A stretch of DNA of 64,000 nucleotides from Gammaproteobacteria bacterium (GTDB lineage Bacteria > Pseudomonadota > Gammaproteobacteria > Pseudomonadales > UBA5518), in the NCBI GenBank assembly GCA_016718385.1, contig JADKDK010000009.1, positions 51,155 to 115,154 on the forward strand, written 5' to 3'. Shown piece after piece: positions 26,217-35,450 of the stretch; the first letter of the stretch is position 1, and the number at the start of each line of letters is the position of its first letter. A model generated the notes under the pieces. It did no database searches, had not been told where the DNA came from, and saw only the letters and a program-made list of their open reading frames with translations. The position numbers were made by a program, and so were the translations under genes.

Positions 26217-28880
26217 TCAGATCGTGCCCTGGACGAACTCCGCGACCGCCACCGGATCGATCACCGGACGCGGATTGAACATCGTGCTGGGGTCGCTCAT
26301 CGTGCCGACGACGATCTGCTCGAAGTTCTGCCTGATGCGTTCGGCCGGCACCAATTCCGATAGACGCGTGGGCTGCCCGATGCGCTTCATCAACGCTTCG
26401 ACCGCATCGGCCGCGGCGTCGGCCGCCTCGGCATCGCTCATGCCGTGCGTGTTCACGCCGAGCGCCTGCGCCACCTCGGCCAGCCGCTTCGAGGCGTGGT
26501 CGCGGTTGAAACGCATCGCCGCCGGCAACGCGATGCCGCAGCCCGTGCCGTGATGCACGCCGAGCAGCATGCCGATCGTGTGCGCATAGCAGTGCGCGAT
26601 GCCGAGTCCCGGCCCCAGCGCCATGCCGCCCAGCGTGGAGGCAACCAGCATGTTCTGACGCGCCTCGAGGTCGGCGCCGTCGGCCACTACGCGCTCGAGG
26701 TTGTCGCGCACCAGGCGCACCGACTGCAGGCCGAGCCCGACCGTGATCGGGTTGCCGGTCGGATTCACGACGCTCTCGATCGCGTGCGTCAGCGCGTCCA
26801 TGCCGGTACCGATCGTGATGTGCTTCGGCAGCCCCGTCACCAGCGTCGGATCGAGGATCGCGACGTCGGGACACAGGTTCACGTCATTGATGAAGAACTT
26901 GCGGTGCAGCCGGCTGTTCGTGATCACGCCCGCGGTCGTGACCTCGCTGCCGGTGCCGTGCGTCGTGGGAACCGAGACGTGCGGCAGTTGCCGGCCCTCG
27001 AGACGCATCAGGCTCATGGCCTGCAGCGCCGAACCGCCGCCCGTGAGCGCGACCAGAGTCAGCTTCGCGCAGTCGATCGAGCTGCCGCCGCCGAGGCTGA
27101 CCAGGCTGTCGGCCTGCACCGAGCGGCAGTAATCGAGCGCCTCCTGCGCGCACTCGTAGGTCGGATCCGGCACCACGCCGTCGAAGACGCCCACGCAGCG
27201 CTCGCCGGCGGCGAGCAGCGCACGGTCCACCAGCCCGGCGGCGCGCACGCCGGCGTCGGTGATGATCACCGCGCGGCGCGCGCCGAGGATGCGCAGCTCG
27301 TTGCCTAGCCCGGCCAGCGCCTTCGCTCCGCACAGGATCTTGCTCGGCACCTTGTAGACGAAGTTCTGCCCCGGCGGATACGCGAACAACGCGCCGAAGG
27401 TGCCGCGATTCGCGTTGCCCTCGTTGGAGATGTAGATCGACTTGGTCTGCGTGTAGCTCTTCAGCCCTTCCTCGCCGAACTCGCGCCCCATGCCGCTGCT
27501 CTTGTAGCCGCCGAAGGGCACGAAGTCGGCCAGCATCGAGATGTCGTTGATCGACAGGATGCCGGTGCGCACGCGGTTCGCGAGGCGCCGCGCGCGCCGC
27601 GTGTCGGTCGAGAACACGCAACCCGCGAGGCCGAAATCGCTGTCGTTGGCGATCGCCACCGCCTCGTCGTCACCGTCGAAGGGGATCACCGCCAGCACCG
27701 GCCCGAAGATCTCCTCGCGCGCGACACGCATCGAGTTCGTGACCCCGATCAGGATGGTCGGCGCGAAGTAATACCCGCTGTCGTAACCGGGCCCGCTCAC
27801 CCGGTGCCCGCCGCAGGCGAGCTGCGCGCCTTCCTCGCGCGCGAGTTCCACGTAACGCTCCACCGTCTCGAGTTGCTTGCGGCTGGCGAGGGGGCCCATC
27901 TTCGTGTCGGGCAGCAGCTGGTAGCCGACCTTCAGGTCCTGGATCCGCCGCGTCAGGCGCGCGACGAACTCGTCGTGGATGCCGCGCGCGAGCAACAGTC
28001 GCGAGCCCGAGATGCACACCTGGCCCGCGTTCTGGAAATTGGCCGTGATCGCACCGTCGACCGCCACGTCGAGATCGGCGTCGTCGAGCACGATGTTGGC
28101 GGACTTGCCGCCGAGTTCCAGCGTCACCGGCTTCAGCCCGCCGGCCGCCGCGTTCATGGTCGACTTGCCGACGTCGCTGCTGCCGGTGAACGAGATCTTG
28201 TCGACGCCGGGATGCGAGGACAGCGCCTCGCCGACGCTGCCGCCCGGCCCCGTGATCACGTTGAGCACGCCCGGCGGTATCCCGGCCTGGTTCGCCAGCG
28301 CGGCGATCACCAGCGCCGACAGCGGCGTGGACGAGGCCGGCTTCAGCACCAGTGTGTTGCCCATCACCAGCGCGTGGGTGATCTTCCACATCGCCATCGC
28401 GTAGGGAACGTTCCACGGCGCGATCGCGGCGCACACACCGATCGGCTCGTGCCGGATCACGTTCTCGCCCCACGCGAACACCGATCCCGAATGCGCGACC
28501 TCCTCCTCCCAGCGGAACTTGTTGGCCGCGTACCAGGCGAGGTTGCGCATGGTGTTGCACGACACCCACAGACCGCCGGCGACCCACGCCAGCGGCGACC
28601 CGTTGCTGCGGCTGTCGGCCATCGCGATGGCGCCCGCGTTCGCCTCGACGAGATCGGCGAAGTGGAACATGATGTCGGCCCGCTCGCCGGGCGCGAGGCC
28701 GCTCCAGACACCCGAATCGAAGGCCGCGCGCGCGGCACGCACGGCGGCGTCCACGTCGCGCTGGTCGCAGCTCGGCACTTCGGCGAAAGCCTCGCCGGTG
28801 CCGGGGTCGATGACCTGCATCGTCTTGCCGCCGAGCGCGTCGGCGAACCCGCCGCCGATGAACATCTGGTATTTGTCCAT
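26217..28880 (-). CDS. Aldehyde dehydrogenase / iron-containing alcohol dehydrogenase fusion (copy 2)
   Basis: Paralogue of 12797-15460 with the same length (887 residues), the same domain order and very high similarity throughout. The aldehyde dehydrogenase half has LELGGKSAN (general base Glu) and GQVCISGSR (nucleophile Cys). The alcohol dehydrogenase half has GGGSSIDCAK, GTGMDALTHAIES and AHCYAHTIGMLLGVHHG. The Met at 28880 follows AGAGGTCATC and begins MDKYQMFIGG, equivalent to VDTYKMLIGG of copy 1. The shared upstream element suggests common control. It sits between the cluster A TonB receptor and an SDR gene; whether it serves glycoside use is not shown. Confidence 0.9.
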   Translation of the reverse strand: MDKYQMFIGGGFADALGGKTMQVIDPGTGEAFAEVPSCDQRDVDAAVRAARAAFDSGVWSGLAPGERADIMFHFADLVEANAGAIAMADSRSNGSPLAWVAGGLWVSCNTMRNLAWYAANKFRWEEEVAHSGSVFAWGENVIRHEPIGVCAAIAPWNVPYAMAMWKITHALVMGNTLVLKPASSTPLSALVIAALANQAGIPPGVLNVITGPGGSVGEALSSHPGVDKISFTGSSDVGKSTMNAAAGGLKPVTLELGGKSANIVLDDADLDVAVDGAITANFQNAGQVCISGSRLLLARGIHDEFVARLTRRIQDLKVGYQLLPDTKMGPLASRKQLETVERYVELAREEGAQLACGGHRVSGPGYDSGYYFAPTILIGVTNSMRVAREEIFGPVLAVIPFDGDDEAVAIANDSDFGLAGCVFSTDTRRARRLANRVRTGILSINDISMLADFVPFGGYKSSGMGREFGEEGLKSYTQTKSIYISNEGNANRGTFGALFAYPPGQNFVYKVPSKILCGAKALAGLGNELRILGARRAVIITDAGVRAAGLVDRALLAAGERCVGVFDGVVPDPTYECAQEALDYCRSVQADSLVSLGGGSSIDCAKLTLVALTGGGSALQAMSLMRLEGRQLPHVSVPTTHGTGSEVTTAGVITNSRLHRKFFINDVNLCPDVAILDPTLVTGLPKHITIGTGMDALTHAIESVVNPTGNPITVGLGLQSVRLVRDNLERVVADGADLEARQNMLVASTLGGMALGPGLGIAHCYAHTIGMLLGVHHGTGCGIALPAAMRFNRDHASKRLAEVAQALGVNTHGMSDAEAADAAADAVEALMKRIGQPTRLSELVPAERIRQNFEQIVVGTMSDPSTMFNPRPVIDPVAVAEFVQGTI

Positions 28881-28963
28881 GATGACCTCTGTATACCGTG
28901 AGTCGAATTGCCACCTGCCACGGGGGAGCCGCACCGGTCGGCACGCCCCGCAGCGACCGGCCA

Positions 28964-29002
28964 CAGATTAAACTTAGCCGTAAGCCTGATCCAGTGAAGA
29001 TT
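28964..29002 (-). promoter_or_regulatory. 39-bp conserved upstream element (copy 2)
   Basis: Counterpart of 15610-15648, 34 of 39 bases identical, placed about 85 bp before the start of the second fusion gene. TTCACT, the CTTACGGCTAAG dyad and TTTAATCTG are conserved, while flanking sequence is not. That is the pattern expected of a retained promoter/operator. Confidence 0.6.
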
Positions 29003-29114
29003 TGGTGAGGGGCCGTGCCGGCACTAGGGCCTGCGGCAGCCCGAAACTCACCGAATCCCGGGCCGCGGGATACCCGATCGCTCGCCGCGGCATGTACTCG
29101 AAGCGATCGTCGCG

Positions 29115-29198
29115 CTACTCGTACAGCGCCACCTTGATTGCCGCCACGACACCGGCCACGAGCACCAGCGCGGTGATGACCAACACGGTGACGGGCAA
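29115..29198 (-). CDS. Possible small membrane peptide or permease tail remnant
   Basis: A 27-residue frame starting at TTG, reading LPVTVLVITALVLVAGVV and then AAIKVALYE before the stop. It is one convincing transmembrane helix with a short tail. There is no ATG and no clear ribosome site, so it may be the last helix of a lost transporter rather than a gene. It lies in the 399-bp gap between the fusion gene and the TonB receptor, which otherwise holds only the 39-bp element. Confidence 0.2.
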   Translation of the reverse strand: MPVTVLVITALVLVAGVVAAIKVALYE

Positions 29199-29279
29199 TG
29201 ACCGGCCCAGTCGTCTTGGGATACCCGTCGATTACGTCAGCCGGGCCGCGGGTGGACTCTGGCCGCATCGATCCAGCAC

Positions 29280-31778
29280 TCAACCGCCTCCGAACGCGTA
29301 GCGGACGCTGAGTCCGAGCTCGCGCTCCGGCAGCACCGATACACCGCGATAGCCCGATGAGAATTCTGCCAGAGTCGCATCGGAATCGAGCTGCAGCAAC
29401 GTATCCTCGTCGAGCGCGTTCTTGGCCCACAACGTCACGTCCCAGACGCCGTCGCTGCTGCGCACACCCGCATACAGATTCAGCATCGTGTACGCCTTTC
29501 GCTCGAACCCCGTGCTGAAATTGTCATTGTCGGGCTGGTAGTTCAACAGCCCGCGCAGGTAGTACTCCACGGTGTCGCGTGGCATCACGTACTCCGACTG
29601 CAGCGTCGCGTTCCAGTCGGGCAGGTTCGAAATCGCGTCGTCGGACCGGCAGAATGCGACCACTGTGCCTTGCGGCCATGCCGCAACCGGTGGATTCGAT
29701 CCGTTGTCGGACTTGCCGTCGAAGTCCGAATCACGACACGGCACCTCGGCATCGTCGTACTCGCCCTTCTGCGTGCTGAACATGAACTGCGTGGTCCAGT
29801 CCGGCGTGATCATCCAGAACACATCGGCCTCGAAGCCGTAGGCGATCGCATCGGCGTTGTACGTGAAACCGCCCTCGCTCACCGTCTGGGTGTTCGTGTC
29901 CAGGTAAGGGACATCCTCGAAGCGACCGATGAAGCCCTCGAAACTCTGGTGGAACAGGGCCGCGTTCAGGCGCAGCCGGCGATCCAGCCACTCGGACTTG
30001 ATGCCGAGTTCGAACGCGTCCGATTCCTCCGGCGCTCCGAATACCAGATCGTCGGGCACATCCGCCGTGATTCCCACCGTGATCCCCGGCGGCCGCCACG
30101 AGTGCGCTGCCGTAAAATAGACCATCACGTCATCGCTCACACGGTACTTCACGGAAGCGTCGTACACCCACTCCTTGTAGGTGTCTCCAGCCGGGGTAAA
30201 CGTCGACGGCAACGCGATTCTGATATCGCAGTAGCCTGTGTAGAACTCGCGCACCCACTCCGAACCTGGACCCGCGGGCGCAGGCGCCACGCTATTCAGT
30301 ATCGTCGGACAAAGACCGGACGCCAGATTGTCGAGCGGCACACCCGGGGTAATCGGCGCCGGATTCAGAAACGGAGCGAATACGAACGTCTCGGAACGAT
30401 CGCTTTCCTCCTCGAGATAGCGCGCACCGACGCCGATATCGAGCCGATCGTTCACGTGAAAGTCGAGGTGCCCGAACACTGCCTTGTTCTCGGCTCCCGC
30501 CGGAATCCGGATATCGAGCCCGAGCAGATACTCCTGCACCGCGGGGCCACGAGGTACCGCAGGAATACCGAAGGCTCCGGTGAGTTCGGCGGACTGGTGC
30601 AATTTCGTATCGGTTTCGGTGTCGCTGTACCAGAGCCCGAGGTTGTAGTCCACGCGGCGCTCGCCGGCGGACTCGAGCCGCAGTTCGTGCGACGTAACCT
30701 CGAAGTCGGTGCGCACCTGCTGCAGTTGCAAATGGTCGACGATCGCATTGCCGACGTCGAGATCACTAGCGAAGCGGTTCTTCAGGTCCTGATAGCCGCC
30801 GATATAGACCAGCCTGTGCCCAGCGCCTTCCCAACTCGCCTGAAGCGATGTCAAAGCGATATCCTGCTCCTGCGTACCGATCCCCTCGACGACGCTCCGA
30901 CGATCACTGGCGGACAATGCGGGGCCGTTGTAACCGGCGCCCGGTCCCTGCACGAAATCGAAACGCTCGACGTCGCGATCCATTTGGTGATGCGTGAACA
31001 GGAAGCTCAGGTTCTCGACGGGCTCGAACAGCACGGTCGCTCTCACGCCCTCGTCATCCACTTCCTGCTCGTCACCGGCCAACGTCCTGCCACCGGGCCC
31101 TTCGTTGACGTTCCTGATCGCGGCAACGCGCAGCGCCAGTTTGTCCTGCACCAACGGCACGTTCAGCGCGGCCTGGAGGTTCTGCGCGTCCGCGTCCGAG
31201 AACGAGGCCGACACAGTGCCACCGACGTCGTTCAGGTCCGGGCGCCGCGTGATCACCGTAACCGCCCCGGCCGGCGCCGGACGCCCGCGCAGCGTGCCCT
31301 GCGGGCCGCGCAGCAATTCCATCTGCTGGACATCGAACAGGCTGTTGAACACGTAGACGGCGTCGACCGGCAGTTCGTTGATGTAGACGTCGACCGCCGG
31401 CGGCGCCGAGGAGTTCGGTGCGAAACCGATGCCGCGCACCGCGATCACACCGGGTTCGCGCGCGGTGCTGGTCATCGCGAGGCCCGGAGTCACGGCAGCG
31501 AAATCGTCGAACTCGAACAGCTTGAGCTCATCCAGTTGCTGCCCGGTCAGCGCGGTCACCGACAGCGCGACTTCCTGCAGATTCTGTGCGCGCCGCGTCG
31601 CGGTGACGACGATTTCCTCCAGGACAGCGTCGTCGCCGCTTGGCTGAGCGGACGCGGGGTGTACGGCCGCTACAGCGGCCGCTACGGCGAAGAATAGCGC
31701 GCCGCGGCGCATGTGATGGCCGTACCGTCGCGAACGCCCCGCTGCGTAAGGCAGCCGTGTGGTCGACAGTGTGTTCAT
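29280..31778 (-). CDS. TonB-dependent outer-membrane receptor, cluster A
   Basis: An intact 832-residue receptor. It has an N-terminal signal peptide (hydrophobic core ALFFAVAAAVAAV, cleavage near ASAQP), TonB box region LEEIVVTATRRAQNLQEVALSV, plug motif MELLRGPQGTLRGRPAPAGAV, and a barrel ending LGLSVRYAFGGG. It is closely paralogous to 56668-59145. It begins 41 bp after the isomerase stop, so it is the likely outer-membrane importer for the glycoside handled by cluster A. Confidence 0.93.
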   Translation of the reverse strand: MNTLSTTRLPYAAGRSRRYGHHMRRGALFFAVAAAVAAVHPASAQPSGDDAVLEEIVVTATRRAQNLQEVALSVTALTGQQLDELKLFEFDDFAAVTPGLAMTSTAREPGVIAVRGIGFAPNSSAPPAVDVYINELPVDAVYVFNSLFDVQQMELLRGPQGTLRGRPAPAGAVTVITRRPDLNDVGGTVSASFSDADAQNLQAALNVPLVQDKLALRVAAIRNVNEGPGGRTLAGDEQEVDDEGVRATVLFEPVENLSFLFTHHQMDRDVERFDFVQGPGAGYNGPALSASDRRSVVEGIGTQEQDIALTSLQASWEGAGHRLVYIGGYQDLKNRFASDLDVGNAIVDHLQLQQVRTDFEVTSHELRLESAGERRVDYNLGLWYSDTETDTKLHQSAELTGAFGIPAVPRGPAVQEYLLGLDIRIPAGAENKAVFGHLDFHVNDRLDIGVGARYLEEESDRSETFVFAPFLNPAPITPGVPLDNLASGLCPTILNSVAPAPAGPGSEWVREFYTGYCDIRIALPSTFTPAGDTYKEWVYDASVKYRVSDDVMVYFTAAHSWRPPGITVGITADVPDDLVFGAPEESDAFELGIKSEWLDRRLRLNAALFHQSFEGFIGRFEDVPYLDTNTQTVSEGGFTYNADAIAYGFEADVFWMITPDWTTQFMFSTQKGEYDDAEVPCRDSDFDGKSDNGSNPPVAAWPQGTVVAFCRSDDAISNLPDWNATLQSEYVMPRDTVEYYLRGLLNYQPDNDNFSTGFERKAYTMLNLYAGVRSSDGVWDVTLWAKNALDEDTLLQLDSDATLAEFSSGYRGVSVLPERELGLSVRYAFGGG

Positions 31779-31819
31779 GGTTCGCCTCCGATGTTATGGG
31801 TGTGATGTGGAACCTGGTT

Positions 31820-33064
31820 TCAACTGCGAAACGCCTCCCTGCCATGGCCCTGCACTGCGATCCCCTGCACCGCGAGCACGTCGTGCTGCAGCGCATGCAT
31901 CGCCGCGGCTGCCTCGTCGATCGCCTTCACGAACGCCAGCGAGCCGGCCAGGATCGGCGCCAGCCGGGTGCGATCCTGCACCCGCGCCGGTGGATACTCG
32001 TGTTCCACGACCAGGAAGGTCTGCGCCGGATCGAGCGTGAGGTACTCGCGCGCGGCGAGCTGATGATCGAGCCAGTCGACCGAGCGGTTCTGCAGGTACG
32101 CCAGCGGGTCGTGCCGGGCGGTGCCCGGCAGTTCGTGCTCGCAGAACACGGTCTGCTTTTTCCACGCGTTGGCGCGCGCCGACGGCGCCGCCAGCGGCTG
32201 CGCGCCCTCCCAGTCCCCGCGCAGCATCGTCTGCCCGCCGTAGCCCCACGCGGAGATACCGCGAGCGTCGATCACCTGGCCCTTGACGTGAAAGCCGCCG
32301 ATGAGGAACGGGTAGCCCATGTCGCGCAGGTAACGGAACACCGAACGCGAGTCCTGTCCGATCAGGATCGCGTGCGACGGGTCGTAGTGGATGCGGAACT
32401 GGTCCGCGACGCCGTGCCGCTCGCAGATGCGGTGCAGCGCGATCCATGGGCCGGGTGCGTAGGCGATGTTGTTGTGCCAGAGGTCGTTGGCGGTCCAGCC
32501 CGGCATCGGGCAGGGTTCGACCCGGTAGACCAGCCCGCGCTCCTTCGCCGCCGCGAGCAAGGGCACGAACACGTCCTCGAACATCACCAGGTTCGCGTCC
32601 ATCGACAGCAGCGCGTTGCGACCCACGAAGCCACACACCGCATCCACACCGAGCAGCACCGCGGCGTCGAACACCCGGCGCATGAACTCGTGCTTGCGCC
32701 GGCGCAGCCCCGCGTCGGCGATCAGCATGTTGTCGAAGTACCCGAGGTCGCAGATCCCTGCCCCGCTGGTGCGTGTCGCGGCCAGCACACGCGCGGCGCG
32801 CGCGGAATCGAACGGCCGGCGCAGGTCGAGCGTGTTCGCGACCGGGTCGAGCATCGCCTCGGTCGGCACATCGCTGTGCTCGGGGTGCAGCGCGGCCGAG
32901 AGCTGGATGTACGGCGCGCCGATCCCGGCCGCGAACGCGAGCCAGTCCTCGATCGCGCGATCGGGGTCGGCGTCGCGCACGGCACGTGGCGTCAGCTCCT
33001 GCAGCGCGGCCGTCAGGATGCCGAGCTTCATGTGGCGGGGACGAAACGACGGCTCCGCGCTCAT
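31820..33064 (-). CDS. Xylose-isomerase-like TIM-barrel sugar isomerase/epimerase, cluster A
   Basis: 414 residues of the AP endonuclease-2/xylose isomerase-like fold. The metal-site region includes CGFVGRN, the acidic/His block QFRIHYDPSHAILIGQD, GGFHVKGQVID and FLVVEHEYPP. The family contains epimerases, isomerases and, in oxidation-first glycoside pathways, 3-keto-glycoside-processing enzymes. Its start ATG overlaps the Gfo/Idh stop (ATGA 33061-33064). Same length as the paralogue at 46218. No signal peptide, so it is cytosolic. Confidence 0.88.
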   Translation of the reverse strand: MSAEPSFRPRHMKLGILTAALQELTPRAVRDADPDRAIEDWLAFAAGIGAPYIQLSAALHPEHSDVPTEAMLDPVANTLDLRRPFDSARAARVLAATRTSGAGICDLGYFDNMLIADAGLRRRKHEFMRRVFDAAVLLGVDAVCGFVGRNALLSMDANLVMFEDVFVPLLAAAKERGLVYRVEPCPMPGWTANDLWHNNIAYAPGPWIALHRICERHGVADQFRIHYDPSHAILIGQDSRSVFRYLRDMGYPFLIGGFHVKGQVIDARGISAWGYGGQTMLRGDWEGAQPLAAPSARANAWKKQTVFCEHELPGTARHDPLAYLQNRSVDWLDHQLAAREYLTLDPAQTFLVVEHEYPPARVQDRTRLAPILAGSLAFVKAIDEAAAAMHALQHDVLAVQGIAVQGHGREAFRS

Positions 33065-34206
33065 TCCCCGAGCTCCGTCCAGACCGAACCGCCGCGGTTG
33101 GATTCGATCACGGCCTCGAGGAAGCGCATGCCGCGCACTCCCGCCTCGATGCCGCGAAAGCGCTCGTGCGCACCGGCGTCGCCGTCGAGCGCGTCGGCGA
33201 AACCGCGGTAGAGGTTCGCCATCGCCTCCACCAGACCTTGCGGATGTCCGGGCGGCAACTGGCTCGCGCCCCGCCCCAGTGCTTCGTTGAACGCGTGCGC
33301 CGGCGTAAACACCTGCATCGGCGCGTCTTCGCGCAGATGGATCAGCTGCGCCGGCGCGTCGTGGCACCACTTCAACGCGCCGTGGCTGCCGTACACCGCG
33401 AGGCCCACGCTGTTCTCCTCGCCCGTCGCGACCTGGCTCGCGCGCAGCACACCGGGCACGCCGTCTGTGGTCCGCAGCAGCGTGGTGCCGTCGATGTCGA
33501 GCCCGCCTGCACCGGGCATCGCACGCAGATCGGCCAGCACGCGCTGCACGCGCAGCCCGGTGGTGTACTCGACGAGGTCGAAGGCGTGCACGCCGATATC
33601 GCCGTAGCAGCAACTCGGCCCGGAGCGCGCCGGATCGAGGCGCCAGATCGCGGCGCGCGACCCGGCGTCCTGCAGCGCCGGATTGATCCAGCCCTGGTAA
33701 TAGCGCGCATCGATCTTCTGCACCGTCCCGATCGCGCCGGCCGCGATCAGCGCACGCATCTGGCGCACCATCGGGTAGCCGGTGTAGGTGTGCGCCACGC
33801 AGACCAGACGGTCGTTCGCCGCGGCCACGCGCGCCAACTCGTCGGCCTGCCCGGCGGTCACCGTGAACGGCTTCTCGCAAATGACATGCAGACCTGCGCG
33901 CAACGCGCCGAGCACCTGCTCGAAGTGCAGGTGGTTGGGGGTGAGCACCGCGATCGCCTCGATGCGCTCACCCCGCGGGAGCGCGCGTTCGGCCGCGAAC
34001 AGCGCGGGCAGATCGGCATGGACGCGGCGCTCGTCGAGTCCGAGCGCGTGCGCCCAGGCGCGCTCGCGCGCGGGATCGGTACCGAACACCCCGCCCTTCA
34101 ACGCGAAGCGCTCCGACAAGGCCGCCGCCGCGCGGTGCACCCCACCGATCAGCGATCGCCGCCCACCGCCGACGAAGGCAAGCGGAATCCGCCGTCCCGC
34201 AGCCAT
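33061..34206 (-). CDS. Gfo/Idh/MocA family oxidoreductase, cluster A
   Basis: 381 residues. The Rossmann domain begins IPLAFVGGGRRSLIGGVHRAA, and the family motif EKPFTVT holds the catalytic-site Lys (HVICEKPF). The substrate-binding half contains GPSCCYGDIGVHAFDL and GHPQGLVEAMANLYRGFADAL. It probably reduces or oxidises a sugar carbonyl with NAD(P), consistent with keto-sugar metabolism. The ATG at 34206 shares its A with the TGA of the MFS gene (TGATG), and an adjacent GTG is an alternative start. Confidence 0.9.
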   Translation of the reverse strand: MAAGRRIPLAFVGGGRRSLIGGVHRAAAALSERFALKGGVFGTDPARERAWAHALGLDERRVHADLPALFAAERALPRGERIEAIAVLTPNHLHFEQVLGALRAGLHVICEKPFTVTAGQADELARVAAANDRLVCVAHTYTGYPMVRQMRALIAAGAIGTVQKIDARYYQGWINPALQDAGSRAAIWRLDPARSGPSCCYGDIGVHAFDLVEYTTGLRVQRVLADLRAMPGAGGLDIDGTTLLRTTDGVPGVLRASQVATGEENSVGLAVYGSHGALKWCHDAPAQLIHLREDAPMQVFTPAHAFNEALGRGASQLPPGHPQGLVEAMANLYRGFADALDGDAGAHERFRGIEAGVRGMRFLEAVIESNRGGSVWTELGE

Positions 34207-35429
34207 CACCGCACCCCTTCCGTACGACTGGCAGCGTCACGGAACAGCAACAGGAACAGCACGAAAACCACAAAGGCCAGTCCCGCCGGGAACAACCAGA
34301 CCGATTGCCATGCGTGAGCGCCGTCCTGCGCGTGGCGATCGGTGATCTGGCCGGCGACGGCGAAGCCGATCAGCATACCGAGCCCGTAAGTCGCGAGCGT
34401 CAACAAGCCCTGCGCCGACGCCTTGAAGCGCTCGCCGGCACGCGCATCGGTATAGACCTGGCCGGCCACGAAGAAGAAGTCGTAACAGACGCCGTGCAGC
34501 GCGATGCCGAGCAGCAGCATCCACAACCCCTCGCCGGCATCGCCGAAGCCGAACAGCGCGTAGCGAAGACTCCAGGCGAGCATTCCCGCCAGCAGCGTGG
34601 CCTTGATGCCGATGCGACGGAAACACCACGGCAGCAGCAGGATGAACCCCGCCTCGGAGATCTGCCCGAGCGTCATCTTGCCGGTCGGGTTCGTGACGCC
34701 GGCTTCCGAGAGGAACAGGTTCGCATTTTGGTAGTAGAACGCGAGCGGCACGCAGATGAGGATCGCCGAGCAGAAGAAGACCGCGAAATTGCGGTCGCGC
34801 AGCAGACCGAGCGCATCGGCGCCGAAGAGTTCGCGCAGTTCCTGCACCCCGTGCGCGCGCGGCGGCGTGGCCGGCAGCGTGAAGCTGTAGAGTCCCTGCA
34901 CCACCGAGGCGATCGCCGCCAGCAGGAAGGTGTTGCGCAGCATGCCCTGCGCCATGCGCGCGGCATCGTCCCAAGCGAACACGTAACTGATCGCCAGCCC
35001 CGCGACGATCCAGCCGATGGTGCCCCAGATGCGCACCGCGGCGAACTCGGCCGCCGGATCGCTCATCTGGCGGAACGCCACCGCGTTCACGAGCGCCAGC
35101 GTCGGCATGTAGACGGCCATGTAGGCCAGCGCCGACGGATAGAATGCCGCGAAGTCGCCCGCCACGTGCATCGTCCACAGCAGCGCGGCACCCGCGAGGT
35201 GCAGCAGACCGAGGATGCGCTCGGCATTGAAAAAGCGATCGGCGATCAGGCCGATGAACAGCGGCGCGACGATCGCCCCCCACGACTGGGTAGCGAACGC
35301 CATGCCGGTCTGCGCACCGGTGGCGTCCAGGTTGGTCGCGAGAAAGGTACCCAGCGTCACGAACCAGGCGCCCCAGACGAAGAACTGCAGGAACATCATG
35401 ATGCCCAGACGCAGGCGGATCGTGATCAT
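34206..35429 (-). CDS. NupG-like MFS sugar/nucleoside transporter, cluster A
   Basis: 407 residues with about twelve membrane segments, of the nucleoside:H+ symporter branch of MFS. Landmarks are MMFLQFFVWGAWFVTLGTFLATNL at the N-terminus, VRIWGTIGWIVAGLAISY, FYYQNANLF and HGVCYDFFFVAGQVYTDARAG, typical of NupG/XapB-like permeases encoded beside Gfo/Idh and TIM-barrel sugar enzymes. It likely imports the (oxidised) glycoside or released sugar from periplasm to cytoplasm. Coupled to the Gfo/Idh gene. Confidence 0.9.
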   Translation of the reverse strand: MITIRLRLGIMMFLQFFVWGAWFVTLGTFLATNLDATGAQTGMAFATQSWGAIVAPLFIGLIADRFFNAERILGLLHLAGAALLWTMHVAGDFAAFYPSALAYMAVYMPTLALVNAVAFRQMSDPAAEFAAVRIWGTIGWIVAGLAISYVFAWDDAARMAQGMLRNTFLLAAIASVVQGLYSFTLPATPPRAHGVQELRELFGADALGLLRDRNFAVFFCSAILICVPLAFYYQNANLFLSEAGVTNPTGKMTLGQISEAGFILLLPWCFRRIGIKATLLAGMLAWSLRYALFGFGDAGEGLWMLLLGIALHGVCYDFFFVAGQVYTDARAGERFKASAQGLLTLATYGLGMLIGFAVAGQITDRHAQDGAHAWQSVWLFPAGLAFVVFVLFLLLFRDAASRTEGVR

Positions 35430-35450
35430 GGGCGGTTCGCTCCGTGTCGT

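Noticed and set aside
29670..31697. Long plus-strand frame opposite the cluster A TonB receptor
   Set aside because: The minus strand has a complete receptor with signal peptide, plug and barrel; the plus frame has no recognisable protein character.
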